Shown here: in pieces, positions 24,622 through 34,443 of the stretch | How positions within the stretch are numbered: the stretch's first letter is position 1 | Layout of the letters: each line of letters starts with the position of its first letter | Assembly: GCF_900107815.1 (NCBI RefSeq) | Contig: NZ_FNRK01000010.1 | Location: 1-64,000, forward strand | Reading direction: 5' to 3' | Source: Eubacterium aggregans | Lineage (GTDB): Bacteria > Bacillota > Clostridia > Eubacteriales > Eubacteriaceae | Length of the DNA stretch: 64,000 nucleotides | The notes under the pieces: generated by a model | The model's database searches: none | Seen by the model: the letters and a program-made list of their open reading frames with translations, nothing else | Told to the model about the DNA's origin: nothing | Program-made: the position numbers and the translations under genes

Positions 24622-25224
24622 ATGACAGAGTATGTAACCGGAAAGACGATACGGCGGTTAAGGGAGGACAAGCACCTGACCCAAAGAGAATTGGCGGACC
24701 AAATCGCTGTCAGTGATAAAGCAGTTTCCAAATGGGAGACCGGGAGGGGATTGCCGGATATTACCCTCCTTGAGCCCTTAGCTTTAGCACTGGGGGTATC
24801 CGTGGCAGAGCTATTATCCGGAGAGTGTATGGTGAATCGCAATAAGCGCTCTAATATACGCCACAGCGGATTTTACGTCTGCCCGGTTTGTGGTAATATC
24901 ATCCATGCCATGGGTGAAGGGGCGTACTCCTGCTGTGGCATCAGCCTGCCGAAGCTCGAAGCCGAGGCGGCAGATGATTGCCATGATATCCAGGTGAAGG
25001 CCATAGACGGTGATTGGGTGATTACCATGGAGCATCCCATGGGGAAGAAGCATTATATTTCCTTTTTTGCCCTGATGACCTACGATGGCCTGCAGATGGT
25101 CAAGCTTTACCCGGAACAGGAATCCCAGATTCGCTTTTCAGGCACACGCCCTGGGACGGTTTATGGGTATTGCAATCGCCATGGATTATTTAAATGGGAT
25201 TTAAAGCGACAGAAAAGCCTTTAA
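24622..25224 (+). CDS. XRE-family regulator fused to a desulfoferrodoxin-like domain
   Basis: 200 residues. Residues 1-70 are a Cro/CI-type helix-turn-helix (LREDKHLTQRELADQIAVSDKAVSKWE). From about residue 84 the protein looks like desulfoferrodoxin: a CPVCGN ... SCCG four-Cys centre, then the superoxide-reductase fold. The ligand pattern for the Fe(His4Cys) site is retained: His in DCHDIQ, EHPMGKKHYISF with two His, and YCNRHGLFKW with the Cys and last His. This suggests a DNA-binding sensor of superoxide, peroxide or iron redox state. Preceded by GGGAGATAACC; followed by a strong terminator, so it is monocistronic. Confidence 0.9.
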   Translation: MTEYVTGKTIRRLREDKHLTQRELADQIAVSDKAVSKWETGRGLPDITLLEPLALALGVSVAELLSGECMVNRNKRSNIRHSGFYVCPVCGNIIHAMGEGAYSCCGISLPKLEAEAADDCHDIQVKAIDGDWVITMEHPMGKKHYISFFALMTYDGLQMVKLYPEQESQIRFSGTRPGTVYGYCNRHGLFKWDLKRQKSL

Positions 25225-25247
25225 TTATGAAAAGAAAATAGAAAAAT

Positions 25248-25290
25248 CGCCGTGATGAAGGAGGTGTACTCCCCATCACGGCGTTTTTTT
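25248..25290. terminator. Bidirectional terminator between the XRE-Dfx gene and malQ
   Basis: CGCCGTGATG / CATCACGGCG stem with TTTTTTT after it on the plus strand and an A-rich upstream side that gives U residues on the minus strand. It serves the two convergent genes. Confidence 0.9.
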
Positions 25291-26839
25291 AACGCTTGTA
25301 CAATTGATTTAATGCTTTGATAAACGAAACGTCGATGCTCTTAAGGGCTTCCGGAGCGACCCGGAAAGCCCAATTTCCATCGGCCTGTCCGGGCTTGTTC
25401 ATCTTGGTATCCCCGCCGAAGCCACAGAGGTCCTGGATCGGGACGATGGCGATGCTGGCGCCGCTTTGCCATAAGGCTCGGATAAAGGCACGGCAGGAGG
25501 GGCTTTTGGGCCCACCCACCTGCCAATCATCCCCCTGGCCGGTGTAGCCCACATAGGCCAGGGCGTTTTCTCGCTGGCAGGGGAGGAGCTCCCACAGCCA
25601 GCCCAGAAGTGTATTATTGTCGTGGGTGCCGGTGTAGGCAACGGTCTTTTTACTATAGTTATGGGGAAGGTGCTGGTTGTCCCCATCCTCTATAAAGCCA
25701 AATTGGAGAACCCCCATGCCAGGCAGTCCGGAGTCGGCCAGTAGGGAGATGACGCCCTCGTCCATAACCCCTAAATCCTCGGCAATGATTCGGGGCGTTG
25801 AGAAGTCAATGGCATCGGTAAAGGCATCAAAAAGCTTCATCCCCGGCCCAGGCAGCCATTTTCCCTCCCGGGCGGTTGGTGCATCCCCAGGGACGGCCCA
25901 ATAGGCAGAAAAGGCCCGGAAGTGATCGATTCGGACGGCGTCGAAAAGGGTGAGGGTGTGTTTAAGCCGCTGAATCCACCAGGCATAGCCTGTTTTTTCC
26001 ATATTTGGCCAATGGTACAGGGGATTCCCCCAGAGCTGGCCATCCTCACAAAAATAATCCGGAGGAACCCCTGCAACGCTGATGGGATGGCCCTCTGCAT
26101 CAATTTCAAAAAGCTGGGGATGTACCCAGACATCTGCGCTCTCAATATCCACGTAGATGGGCATGTCCCCCATGATCTGGATGCCCTTAGTGCCGGCGTA
26201 CTCCTTAATGGATTGCCATTGGGTAGAGAAAATATATTGGAGGAAATACTGAAAGTGTATCTCATCCTCCAGGCGTTTTGTGGCAGCGTCCAGTGCCTTG
26301 GGATCGCGCCGCTTTAAAAAATCATCGGTCCACTGGGTCCAGGGCCGTCCGCTTTGTTCTTTTTGGATGGCTTGACAAAGGGCATAGTCTGTCAGCCAGT
26401 GGTCATTGGCCTGGACAAAATTGGCAATATTCTCCTTGCGTTCTTCGGTCAGGCGGGTGTAAGCCAACCGAAAAAGGGACATCCGGGTTGCTTTGATGGT
26501 GGTATAATCCACGCTGTAGGGATTGTGGTTGATCTTTGCGCCTTCAACCTCCGCAGCAGTGAGCAGGCCTGCTTCTCCCAGGCCTTGGGGGTCGATAAAG
26601 TAAATGTTCCCGGCGAAGGCGGACAGGCTTTTATAGGGTGAGTTAAAGGCATCAATGGGCCCGAAGGGGAGGACCTGCCACCAGGTACAGCCCATTTCGG
26701 ACAATTGATCGACAAATGCTCGGGCCTCCTTGCCAAAGGTGCCGATTCCAAAGTCTCCGGGGAGGGAAGAGACATGGAGAAGCACACCTGAGGATCTGGG
26801 GAATAATGTTGTTTTTGAAGATTCCTTTTTTCTTTTCAT
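25289..26839 (-). CDS. malQ: 4-alpha-glucanotransferase (amylomaltase)
   Basis: GH77 disproportionating enzyme transferring alpha-1,4-glucan segments in maltodextrin/glycogen metabolism. 516 residues, typical. Visible landmarks: SSGVLLHVSSLPGDFGIGTFG at the N terminus, the nucleophile Asp in DAVRIDHFRAF, acid/base Glu in IIAEDLGVM, and third carboxylate in YTGTHDNNT. It lies 31 bases after a HAD phosphatase gene on the same strand, so the two are probably co-transcribed. Confidence 0.97.
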   Translation of the reverse strand: MKRKKESSKTTLFPRSSGVLLHVSSLPGDFGIGTFGKEARAFVDQLSEMGCTWWQVLPFGPIDAFNSPYKSLSAFAGNIYFIDPQGLGEAGLLTAAEVEGAKINHNPYSVDYTTIKATRMSLFRLAYTRLTEERKENIANFVQANDHWLTDYALCQAIQKEQSGRPWTQWTDDFLKRRDPKALDAATKRLEDEIHFQYFLQYIFSTQWQSIKEYAGTKGIQIMGDMPIYVDIESADVWVHPQLFEIDAEGHPISVAGVPPDYFCEDGQLWGNPLYHWPNMEKTGYAWWIQRLKHTLTLFDAVRIDHFRAFSAYWAVPGDAPTAREGKWLPGPGMKLFDAFTDAIDFSTPRIIAEDLGVMDEGVISLLADSGLPGMGVLQFGFIEDGDNQHLPHNYSKKTVAYTGTHDNNTLLGWLWELLPCQRENALAYVGYTGQGDDWQVGGPKSPSCRAFIRALWQSGASIAIVPIQDLCGFGGDTKMNKPGQADGNWAFRVAPEALKSIDVSFIKALNQLYKR

Positions 26840-26870
26840 CTTTTCAAATCCTTTCCGTATTTATGGATTT

Positions 26871-27533
26871 TTATTCGTTCCCAGCAGCAAAGAAGGTCAG
26901 CAGATCCTGGACATCGCTGGCGGTAAAGAGGGGATGATAGGCCTTGGTATCCTCTGGGGTTTTAAAACCGTATCCGTAGGTGACGGCGATAAAGGGGATA
27001 CCAGCGGACCAGGCGCCCTGGGCATCGTACTCGCTATCCCCAATTAAAACGGCATCCCAGGGGGTGCGGTCTAAGGTCGTGAGGGCGTCGGTGATGATAT
27101 CGGCCTTTGTTTTCGATTCGGCCTGATCGATACCGCAGATGGCGTCAAAATAATGGGCGATCCCGGCGGCCTCAAGGGTCCGAATGGCAATATCCTCCCG
27201 CTTCAAGGTAGCCACCGCCAGCTGGTGTCCGGTTGCTTTAAGGTATTTTAATAAATCCACCAATTGTATGTAGGCCACAGCCTCTTTAAAGCCGTATTCA
27301 TTTTGGTACCAGCGATGGTGAGTAACGCAGGCTCTGGCAGCTTCCTCATCCAGGCCGTAATGGGTACGATAGGATTTAAGGCTTGGAGGACCACAGAAGG
27401 CCGCCAGGGTGGAATCCGGCAATTGGGGCAGCCCCATGGTATCGGCGGTATAGCGAACGGCACTGATAATGCCCGGCGCCGTATCCAAAAGGGTGCCGTC
27501 TAAATCAAAAATAATGACGCGGTATTTATTCAT
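26871..27533 (-). CDS. HAD-superfamily phosphatase (Gph/PpaX-like)
   Basis: 220 residues. HAD motif I DLDGTLLDT near the start, a helical cap with PQLPDSTLAAFCGPP, motif II as AVATLKR, and motif III/IV in DAVLIGDSEYDAQGAWSAGIPFIAVTYG. The class is commonly annotated phosphoglycolate phosphatase; the substrate is not certain and, next to malQ, a sugar phosphate is possible. It lies upstream of malQ in the same direction. Confidence 0.88.
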   Translation of the reverse strand: MNKYRVIIFDLDGTLLDTAPGIISAVRYTADTMGLPQLPDSTLAAFCGPPSLKSYRTHYGLDEEAARACVTHHRWYQNEYGFKEAVAYIQLVDLLKYLKATGHQLAVATLKREDIAIRTLEAAGIAHYFDAICGIDQAESKTKADIITDALTTLDRTPWDAVLIGDSEYDAQGAWSAGIPFIAVTYGYGFKTPEDTKAYHPLFTASDVQDLLTFFAAGNE

Positions 27534-27549
27534 CCTTCACTCCATCTCA

Positions 27550-27591
27550 TAAAAAAAGGAAAATCCCAAATGGGTATTCCCAGGATTTTCC
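27550..27591 (-). terminator. Terminator of the small minus-strand gene 27662-27919
   Basis: On the minus strand GGAAAATCC ... GGATTTTCC followed by an uninterrupted T run of about seven. It separates the small gene from the HAD-malQ pair. Confidence 0.75.
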
Positions 27592-27661
27592 ATTTTGGCC
27601 GTATTGGTGTTTGTGCGACTATGTGCTATAATGTAAACTGTCATTCATTATGAAAATTACA

Positions 27662-27919
27662 TTATGCCTGGGATAGGGTAAAATGTCCAAGATCCACAGA
27701 TTCATAGATTTGTTTCAATAGCTTCTTTGCTTCCTTGAGGATCTCACTTTCAGATAATGGCAACCGGATGTCGCGAACTTCGACGATTTCAAGGGGCTTG
27801 TCCTTGACGACCTTCGTCAGGGTGTAGCCATCATCGTATATTTTAGGAATAATCCGGACTTCAAAGGTTCCATTGCTTATGATGGTATCATTGCCGTTTT
27901 GAGACAGTGTTTCAAACAT
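27662..27919 (-). CDS. Small conserved-looking protein of unknown function
   Basis: 85 residues starting MFETLSQNGND, with an AGAAAGGATG ribosome site and a TATAAT -10 on the same strand about 45 bases upstream. The composition is mixed beta/alpha and soluble, with no Cys and no membrane segment. Own promoter, own terminator. I recognise no family. Confidence 0.65.
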   Translation of the reverse strand: MFETLSQNGNDTIISNGTFEVRIIPKIYDDGYTLTKVVKDKPLEIVEVRDIRLPLSESEILKEAKKLLKQIYESVDLGHFTLSQA

Positions 27920-28042
27920 CGAATCACATCCTTTCTGTAGTACTTTCGTTATCTGATAGTATTATAGCAAATGTGGGGAGAATGAAAAAGGTTAAAGAGG
28001 TTAAAAAAACGAATTCATATAGAAATATTTCAGGAAAGCACT

Positions 28043-29926
28043 ATGTTTGATCGAGATTCTTTAAAAAACATTCCCCATCAGCCGGGGATTTATATGTACC
28101 ATAACCACGCCGGAGATATCATCTATGTGGGAAAAGCCAAGGATTTAAATAATCGGGTGCGTCAGTATTTTCAAAACTCTAAAAACCTTACACCCAAGAC
28201 AGTTACCCTGGTTTCCCACATTGAATGGGTGGAGACCATTGTGGTGGACAGTGAGATGGAGGCTCTGATCCTGGAGTGTAACCTGATTAAAGAGCATCAT
28301 CCAAAGTATAATATAATGCTGAAGGATGATAAAAGCTACCCTTACATCAAGGTGACCCTCCAGGACGAGTACCCCCGGATTCTCATGACCCGTAAGCATA
28401 AAAAGGATGGTGCCCGTTATTTTGGCCCCTTTACCAACAGCATGGCGGTGAAGCAGACCATTGAGGCCATTGGTAGGGTATACCCCCTGAGACGGTGTAA
28501 TCGTCATGTGGCCTTTGGAAAACGCATTGGCCGTCCGTGCCTGAACTACCATATTGGGCAGTGCTGTGCACCCTGTACGGGGAAGGTACCGGTGCACGAG
28601 TATAGGGAAAGCATCCATGCTGTACTGGATTTGCTGGGTGGGAAGGATAAGGAAATGATTGGCCGTCTGACCCAGGAAATGGCGGCAGCGGCAGAGAACC
28701 TCGATTTTGAAACCGCCGCAAAAAAGCGGGATCAAATCCAGGGGATTCGCCATATTGTGGAGCGGCAGAAAATCATTACGAATAATGCCCAGGATCAGGA
28801 TATTATCGCTTTGGCTTGGGAAGAGGACCTGGCCTGCGTCCAGGTTTTCAACGTGCGGGATGGGAAGATGCTGGGTAGGGACCATGTCTTTATGGAGGGG
28901 ATTTCCGAATCTTCAGAGGGAGAGATCCTCACCCAGTTTGTCAAGCAATATTATTCCGGCAGGCCATTTATACCCAGGGAGATTATTTTAAGTGCCCCTT
29001 TACTGGCGGAAGAATCCGAAACCATCACCGCCTGGCTATCGGATATCCGTGGGGCGAAGGTGCACATTTTACTGCCCCAAAAGGGGCAGAAATCTAAAAT
29101 GGCCAAAATGGTTGAGGAAAACGCCCGGCTGACCTTAGGCCAGTATTTATTGGAGCAGCGCCATAAGCAGGAGAAGAAAAAGAGCCGCTTAGACTCCCTA
29201 AGGGATTTACTCCACATGGATGACCTGCCCAAACGGATTGAGGCTTATGATATATCCAATATTAGCGGAACGGATAATGTAGGGGGGATGGTCGTTTTTA
29301 CAGATGGTCGCCCCGATCGAAAGGCCTACCGACGTTTTAAGATTAAATCCGTTGAGGGTCAGAATGATTATGGCAGCATGCAGGAGGTATTATTCCGGCG
29401 AATTGAACGGGGATTAAAGGAGCAGGCTGAGGGAGTTGAACCTGGAAAAAGCAGCTTTTTACCCTTTCCCGAGATATTTTGTATTGATGGTGGGAAAACC
29501 CATGTCGATGCTGTTCGGAGTATTCTGGGAATGTACCCAGAGCTGGATATTGCGGTTACGGGGTTGGTCAAGGATGACCACCATCATCTGAGGGGGCTCA
29601 TTTATAAGGATGAGGAATACCCCCTTCAGCATGGGACCCCCCTGTGTACCTTTCTCAGTGAGATATCCGAAGAGGTTCACCGTTATGCCCTGGGGTACCA
29701 CCATCAATTGCGCAAGAAGGGGATGATGGCTTCAGAGCTGGAGGGAATCCCCGGTATTGGGAAAAAACGTCGGGAGGCCTTAATGCGGCATTTCGGACGG
29801 ATTGAAAATATAAAAACTGCGACGGTGCAGGAGCTTTCCGCCATCCCGGGAATGGATGTGAGGGCGGCTAAGGCAGTGGTGGCATGGTCTACAGAAAACA
29901 ACCAGACAGGAGAAAATCATGAATAG
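28043..29926 (+). CDS. uvrC: Excinuclease ABC subunit C
   Basis: Makes both incisions in nucleotide excision repair. 627 residues. N-terminal GIY-YIG nuclease (PGIYMYHNHAGDIIYVGKAKDL), Cys-rich segment (CLNYHIGQCCAPC), UVR domain (ENLDFETAAKKRDQI), C-terminal RNase H-like nuclease (IEAYDISNISGTDNVGGMVVF, CIDGGKTHV) and tandem helix-hairpin-helix (LEGIPGIGKKRREALMRHF). hprK overlaps its 3' end by 8 bases. Confidence 0.98.
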   Translation: MFDRDSLKNIPHQPGIYMYHNHAGDIIYVGKAKDLNNRVRQYFQNSKNLTPKTVTLVSHIEWVETIVVDSEMEALILECNLIKEHHPKYNIMLKDDKSYPYIKVTLQDEYPRILMTRKHKKDGARYFGPFTNSMAVKQTIEAIGRVYPLRRCNRHVAFGKRIGRPCLNYHIGQCCAPCTGKVPVHEYRESIHAVLDLLGGKDKEMIGRLTQEMAAAAENLDFETAAKKRDQIQGIRHIVERQKIITNNAQDQDIIALAWEEDLACVQVFNVRDGKMLGRDHVFMEGISESSEGEILTQFVKQYYSGRPFIPREIILSAPLLAEESETITAWLSDIRGAKVHILLPQKGQKSKMAKMVEENARLTLGQYLLEQRHKQEKKKSRLDSLRDLLHMDDLPKRIEAYDISNISGTDNVGGMVVFTDGRPDRKAYRRFKIKSVEGQNDYGSMQEVLFRRIERGLKEQAEGVEPGKSSFLPFPEIFCIDGGKTHVDAVRSILGMYPELDIAVTGLVKDDHHHLRGLIYKDEEYPLQHGTPLCTFLSEISEEVHRYALGYHHQLRKKGMMASELEGIPGIGKKRREALMRHFGRIENIKTATVQELSAIPGMDVRAAKAVVAWSTENNQTGENHE

Positions 29927-30956
29927 TAGAGAGAATCGAACAGAGCCCTTGTGTGTGATTAATATCAAAGACTTTTGTAAAGAAATGGATTTGGAAATCG
30001 TCCATTGTGAGTTTGAAACCTTCGAGCTTTACGACGGTGGGATTAACCGCCCAGGCCTCCAGCTCCATGGCTATTACGAATATTTTGATGCCAGCCGAAT
30101 CCAAATTATCGGGAAGGTGGAGATGTCCTATCTGATGAGTCTGGACGAGCGCCTTCGGGAAAAACGGATTAACGACTTCTTCTCCTATAACTTCCCCTGT
30201 TTTATTGTGTGCTGGGATTTGCCCCAGGTACAGCTCTTTGAAGAGGCCGCAGAGAAGCAGAACCGTATCCTGTTAAAGAGCAAGGAAAAAACTACCTCCC
30301 TGACTTACCGCCTGGTGGATTATGTGGATACCCTGACCGCGCCCCGGACCGGTATTCACGGCGTATTGGTGGAGGTCCATGGGGTTGGGGTGGTCATCAC
30401 CGGAGCCAGCGGAATTGGAAAGAGCGAAACCGCTCTGGAGCTTATTAAACGCGGCAATAGCTTTATTGCAGATGATGTGGTGGAGATTACCTGCCATCAC
30501 AGCCATACCCTCATGGGAGAGGCTCCTGAGATGCTGCGGTATTATATGGAGGTTCGGGGGATCGGCATTATCGACGTGCGGATGCTCTACGGGGCAAAGT
30601 CCGTAAAACGATCTGTGGAAATCGATATGGTCATTCGTCTGGAAAATTGGAATGACCGGTCGCCCTATGACCGGTTGGGATTGGATGAAGAAACCACGGA
30701 TATCCTCGGTGTGGAGGTTCCCCTGGTCACCATTCCTGTCTCCGGCGGGCGTAATTTGGCAGCCATCATTGAGACGGCGGCCATCAATAACCGGATGAAG
30801 GCCGCCGGTTTCCGCTCTGCTCAAATCTTCTGTGATAATATTGCACGACATAATGAAGAGGTTGCGGAGGAACGGCGTCGCAAGCAAGGTGACAAAAGTG
30901 AAACCGAAGCTCCTGATGCATTACTAGAAGAAAAGAAAGAGGACGAAAATGCGTGA
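29919..30956 (+). CDS. hprK: HPr kinase/phosphorylase
   Basis: Phosphorylates HPr on Ser46 for carbon catabolite control and reverses the reaction at high phosphate. 345 residues. The C-terminal catalytic domain has Walker A TGASGIGKSET, the preceding HGVLVEVHGVGV with the catalytic His, and the HprK signature MEVRGIGIIDVRMLYG. The last 30 residues are a charged Glu/Lys tail beyond the usual length. uvrC-hprK-PHP is a common Clostridia string; its start overlaps uvrC and its stop overlaps the PHP gene. Confidence 0.96.
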   Translation: MNSRENRTEPLCVINIKDFCKEMDLEIVHCEFETFELYDGGINRPGLQLHGYYEYFDASRIQIIGKVEMSYLMSLDERLREKRINDFFSYNFPCFIVCWDLPQVQLFEEAAEKQNRILLKSKEKTTSLTYRLVDYVDTLTAPRTGIHGVLVEVHGVGVVITGASGIGKSETALELIKRGNSFIADDVVEITCHHSHTLMGEAPEMLRYYMEVRGIGIIDVRMLYGAKSVKRSVEIDMVIRLENWNDRSPYDRLGLDEETTDILGVEVPLVTIPVSGGRNLAAIIETAAINNRMKAAGFRSAQIFCDNIARHNEEVAEERRRKQGDKSETEAPDALLEEKKEDENA

Positions 30957-31722
30957 TTATTTAATGGATGCCCATGCCCACACCGTGGTCAGCGGCCATG
31001 CCTATAATACGGTACAGGAGCTGGTGGATATGGCCAATATCCGTGGCCTGGAACTGATTTGTTTAACCGAGCACGGACCAGCGCTTCCAGGGGCACCCCA
31101 GCCCATTTATTTTGCCAATTACCGGATTATTCCATCGGTTATTGACAATGTGCGGGTTTTAAAGGGAATTGAGGCAAATATCATGGATTTTGAAGGAACC
31201 TTGGATATACCCGAAAGGTGCGTGCCAAATTTGGAGGTCATTTCAGCATCCCTTCATGATATTTGCCTGGCACCTGGCAGCCAGTCGGAAAACACTTCGG
31301 CAGTGCTGGGGGCCATCGAAAACCCCTTGGTGGATTTTCTATGTCATCTGGGAAACCCAACCTTTTCCCTGGATTACGAGGCGATTTTACAAAGTGCTAA
31401 AAAGCACGATAAGATGATTGAAATTAACAATGGGTCCTTCTTCATACGCAAGGGCTGTGCGCCTAATTGCGTGGCTATCGCAAAACGTTGTGCGGAGCTG
31501 GATATCCCCATCGTTGTGGGAAGTGATACCCATTACCGATGTGATTTAGGGCATTTCCCATATGCTGATCGGGCCTTGGAGATGGCTGGGGTTCCAGATG
31601 AATTAATTGTTAACCTGGAACCGTGGAAATTTATGAATATTTTAAAGCATCATGGAAAAGTGATTGGAAGGGAAGCCCGAATCCCCCTGGAGGACGTGTT
31701 CAATTTTAATTGCGAAAGCTGA
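30949..31722 (+). CDS. PHP-domain phosphatase (YcdX-like)
   Basis: 257 residues. Metal-binding PHP motifs: MDAHAHTVVSGHA at the N terminus, LTEHGPA, KGIEANI, FLCHLGNP and GSDTHYRCDLGHF. A trinuclear-zinc phosphoesterase is expected; the natural substrate is not known. It overlaps hprK by 8 bases and is followed by the degV gene with its own -10, so it ends this operon. Confidence 0.93.
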   Translation: MRDYLMDAHAHTVVSGHAYNTVQELVDMANIRGLELICLTEHGPALPGAPQPIYFANYRIIPSVIDNVRVLKGIEANIMDFEGTLDIPERCVPNLEVISASLHDICLAPGSQSENTSAVLGAIENPLVDFLCHLGNPTFSLDYEAILQSAKKHDKMIEINNGSFFIRKGCAPNCVAIAKRCAELDIPIVVGSDTHYRCDLGHFPYADRALEMAGVPDELIVNLEPWKFMNILKHHGKVIGREARIPLEDVFNFNCES

Positions 31723-31738
31723 GATGCTTATGATATGA

Positions 31739-31744
31739 TATAAT
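31739..31744 (+). promoter_or_regulatory. Probable -10 box of the degV gene
   Basis: TATAAT within tgatatgatataatttc, 37 bases before the ATG. No well-spaced -35 is visible. Confidence 0.4.
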
Positions 31745-31780
31745 TTCAAAGATAAATTGCAAGGATTGGAGAATGGTTCC

Positions 31781-32656
31781 ATGACAATAAAGATTATAAC
31801 AGATTCTGCCTGTGACATGCCAAAAGCACTGGTAGAGGAGTATGGCGTTGAAATCATGCCGCTCTACATTATGCAAGGGAACACGTCCTATAGGGACGGC
31901 ATTGACATAACACCAGATCGGCTATATTCTGAAATGCGGAAGGGGGAGCACTTTAGTACTTCCCAGATCCCGTATTCCGATTTCGTTTCGACCTTTACCA
32001 GACATGCTGAGGCAGGTGAAGCTTTTATTAATCTAAGTTTTTCCAGTGGATTATCGGGCACATATCAAACGGCGATGCTTGCCTTACGGGATGTGAAGGA
32101 AAAATATCCGGAGGTCCCCATGGCGGTTCTGGATACTAAGGCGGTTACCGGTGGCCTTGGGATGATTGTGGCGAAGGTGGCAGAAGCGGCGCATAAAGGA
32201 GCGGATTTTGAATCCCTGGCAGCCTATACCAAGAAATTATCCACCCAGATCCGTCATGTTTTTACAGTGACCAATTTGGAGTATTTGTACCGCGGTGGAC
32301 GGTTGAATAAGGGCACGGCCATGGTCGGGAATTTGCTTAATATCTACCCTTTGTTGGAGGTGGATGAAAGCGGTGAGCTTCAGAACATCGATAAGGCCAG
32401 GGGTGAAAAGAAACTGATTAAAAAAATGGTGGATTATGTGGCTAAAAACATGTCAAATCCTGGAAAACAGGATATGTATATTGCCCACGCGGATAATATG
32501 GCCTTGGTCGAAATGTTTATCAAAATTGCCCATAAACACCATATCGATCCTAAGATGATTGAAATTATGACATTAGCTCCTATTATTGGAACCCATACAG
32601 GGCCAGGGAGTTTGACGGTATTCTTTTTTGAAAATGAAATTATAGAGATGAGTTAA
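31781..32656 (+). CDS. DegV-family fatty acid-binding protein
   Basis: DegV/FakB proteins bind a fatty acid and present it to the FakA kinase for use in phospholipid synthesis. 291 residues from the ATG at 31781, giving MTIKIITDSACDMP; an upstream in-frame codon adds an unrelated stretch that includes the ribosome site region. Landmarks: TDSACDMP, SQIPYSDF, SFSSGLSGTYQTA, VLDTKAVTGGLGM and IGTHTGPGSLTVFF. No fakA is in the window. prfA follows at 15 bases. Confidence 0.93.
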   Translation: MTIKIITDSACDMPKALVEEYGVEIMPLYIMQGNTSYRDGIDITPDRLYSEMRKGEHFSTSQIPYSDFVSTFTRHAEAGEAFINLSFSSGLSGTYQTAMLALRDVKEKYPEVPMAVLDTKAVTGGLGMIVAKVAEAAHKGADFESLAAYTKKLSTQIRHVFTVTNLEYLYRGGRLNKGTAMVGNLLNIYPLLEVDESGELQNIDKARGEKKLIKKMVDYVAKNMSNPGKQDMYIAHADNMALVEMFIKIAHKHHIDPKMIEIMTLAPIIGTHTGPGSLTVFFFENEIIEMS

Positions 32657-32671
32657 GAGGTTAGAGACAGG

Positions 32672-33742
32672 ATGTTAGAAAAACTGGATTTTTTATCAGA
32701 AAAATATGATGATTTAAATCAGAAGATTTCCGATCCGGAAGTCATTGCAGATCAGGCTAAGTGGCAGAAGCTTATGAAAGAGCATGCCCATCTGGAGCCT
32801 ATCATCGCCCATTATATGGCCTATAAGAAAGCCTCGGAGGGCATTGAAGAGAGCAAGGAAATGCTGTTGGATAAAGCTCTGGATAAAGAGTTTAAAGAGC
32901 TTTGTGAAATGGAATTATCAGAGTTGACAGAGGAAAAGGAACGCCTAGAGGAAGAACTGAAGGTCCTTCTGCTTCCCAAGGACCCCAACGATGATAAAAA
33001 CGTTATTGTGGAAATCCGGGCTGGTGCCGGTGGCAGTGAAGCCGCCCTCTTTGCAGGGGATTTATTCCGGATGTTTACCCGTTATGCCGAGCGTCATCGG
33101 TGGAAAAGTGAAATCATGAATTCCAATATTCCGGATATTGGAGGGATTAAGGAAATCACCTTTGCCATTGAAGGGCAGGGAGCCTACAGCCGGTTAAAAT
33201 ATGAAAGTGGCGTCCATCGTGTTCAGCGGATTCCGTCAACGGAGTCTGGCGGCCGAATCCATACATCCACAGCGACGGTTGCTGTATTGCCAGAGGTAGA
33301 TGATGTTGAGGTTGAAATTAATCCCAACGATATCCGAGTGGACGTTTATCGCTCCTCTGGGAATGGGGGACAGTGCGTCAACACCACCGACTCGGCAGTT
33401 CGTTTAACCCATGAGCCCACAGGACTGGTGGTGACTTGCCAGGATGAAAAATCCCAGCTTAAAAACAAAGAAAAGGCCATGAAGGTGTTAAAAGCCCGGC
33501 TGTATGAAATCGAAATGCAGAAACAGCAGAGCGAAATTGCCAAGGATCGAAAAAGCCAGGTTGGGACAGGGGATCGAAGCGAACGGATTCGGACCTACAA
33601 TTTCCCCCAAGGCCGGGTAACCGATCACCGCATCGGGATGACCGTCCATCAACTGGATGCCTTTTTAGATGGGGAAATTGACGAAATGGTGGATGCTCTG
33701 ATTACCTCAGATCAAGCAGAGAAAATGAAAGCGGGGCTTTAA
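32672..33742 (+). CDS. prfA: Peptide chain release factor 1
   Basis: Reads UAA/UAG and triggers peptide release. 356 residues, full RF1 length with no programmed frameshift (excluding RF2). The catalytic GGQ is at 232-234 ([15 protein letters not shown]). The RF1-type [24 protein letters not shown] follows. Its usual neighbour prmC is absent here. The stop shares the palindromic TTAA with the stop of convergent pgsA. Confidence 0.98.
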   Translation: MLEKLDFLSEKYDDLNQKISDPEVIADQAKWQKLMKEHAHLEPIIAHYMAYKKASEGIEESKEMLLDKALDKEFKELCEMELSELTEEKERLEEELKVLLLPKDPNDDKNVIVEIRAGAGGSEAALFAGDLFRMFTRYAERHRWKSEIMNSNIPDIGGIKEITFAIEGQGAYSRLKYESGVHRVQRIPSTESGGRIHTSTATVAVLPEVDDVEVEINPNDIRVDVYRSSGNGGQCVNTTDSAVRLTHEPTGLVVTCQDEKSQLKNKEKAMKVLKARLYEIEMQKQQSEIAKDRKSQVGTGDRSERIRTYNFPQGRVTDHRIGMTVHQLDAFLDGEIDEMVDALITSDQAEKMKAGL

Positions 33743-34317
33743 GACTGGCTTTCCTCCCGGAGCTCTGCGTACATTTGCTTAAAGGCCTGACTGTACTGAT
33801 AAAAGGAAATACTGAGCATAACGCCGGTAATAATCATCAGTAGGTTGGCATAAAGTGCTCCCATCTGTGGGAAGGAAACCAATAAAAAAGTCGTGACAAA
33901 AAACGTGGCAGTGGAGACCTTACCCGCCCAAAGGGCCCCGCTAAAGCGTTTTCCTTTTTTGAGGAGCTTAATGTCGTTAACAAGCATATAAATCTCCTTC
34001 ACCATAAATAGGGCAACCAGCCATAGGATGGCAGGGAAACGCAGAATCAACATGAGTATGACTGCAAATTGTGTGAGCTTATCCGCCACAGGGTCTAAGA
34101 TAATCCCCAGTTCTGTAATCATATTAAAGCGTCGGGCAATCAGGCCATCGAATAAATCGGTGAGTCCAGAGCCCAGAATAATCAGGCCAACGATTAAAAA
34201 ATCTAGGGGTGATTCTGCTTTAAAGTAGAGATAGAGAAACATAGGAATCAAAAGTAAACGAATGATGCTCAGGATATTGGGGATACTCAAAATTTGTTTC
34301 GCTTCAATTTTCTTCAT
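33739..34317 (-). CDS. pgsA: CDP-diacylglycerol-glycerol-3-phosphate 3-phosphatidyltransferase
   Basis: Commits CDP-diacylglycerol to phosphatidylglycerol synthesis. 192 residues starting [10 protein letters not shown] at 34317, preceded by GGAAGCAAC; the longer in-frame start adds an atypical hydrophobic stretch. The CDP-alcohol phosphatidyltransferase motif DGLIAR-x8-G-x3-D-x3-D is complete ([11 protein letters not shown] ... [12 protein letters not shown]). About five to six membrane helices. Convergent with prfA; stops overlap. Confidence 0.95.
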   Translation of the reverse strand: MKKIEAKQILSIPNILSIIRLLLIPMFLYLYFKAESPLDFLIVGLIILGSGLTDLFDGLIARRFNMITELGIILDPVADKLTQFAVILMLILRFPAILWLVALFMVKEIYMLVNDIKLLKKGKRFSGALWAGKVSTATFFVTTFLLVSFPQMGALYANLLMIITGVMLSISFYQYSQAFKQMYAELREESQS

Positions 34318-34443
34318 GTTGCTTCCTTTCATAGTGAAGATGATAAATACGATTGTAATTCTAAACATTCACTAAAACAATGTCAATTGATAAAATAGGA
34401 TGAGATTAAGCTGGTCTAAAGGCTGTCGGGTTAGGATGAACTA

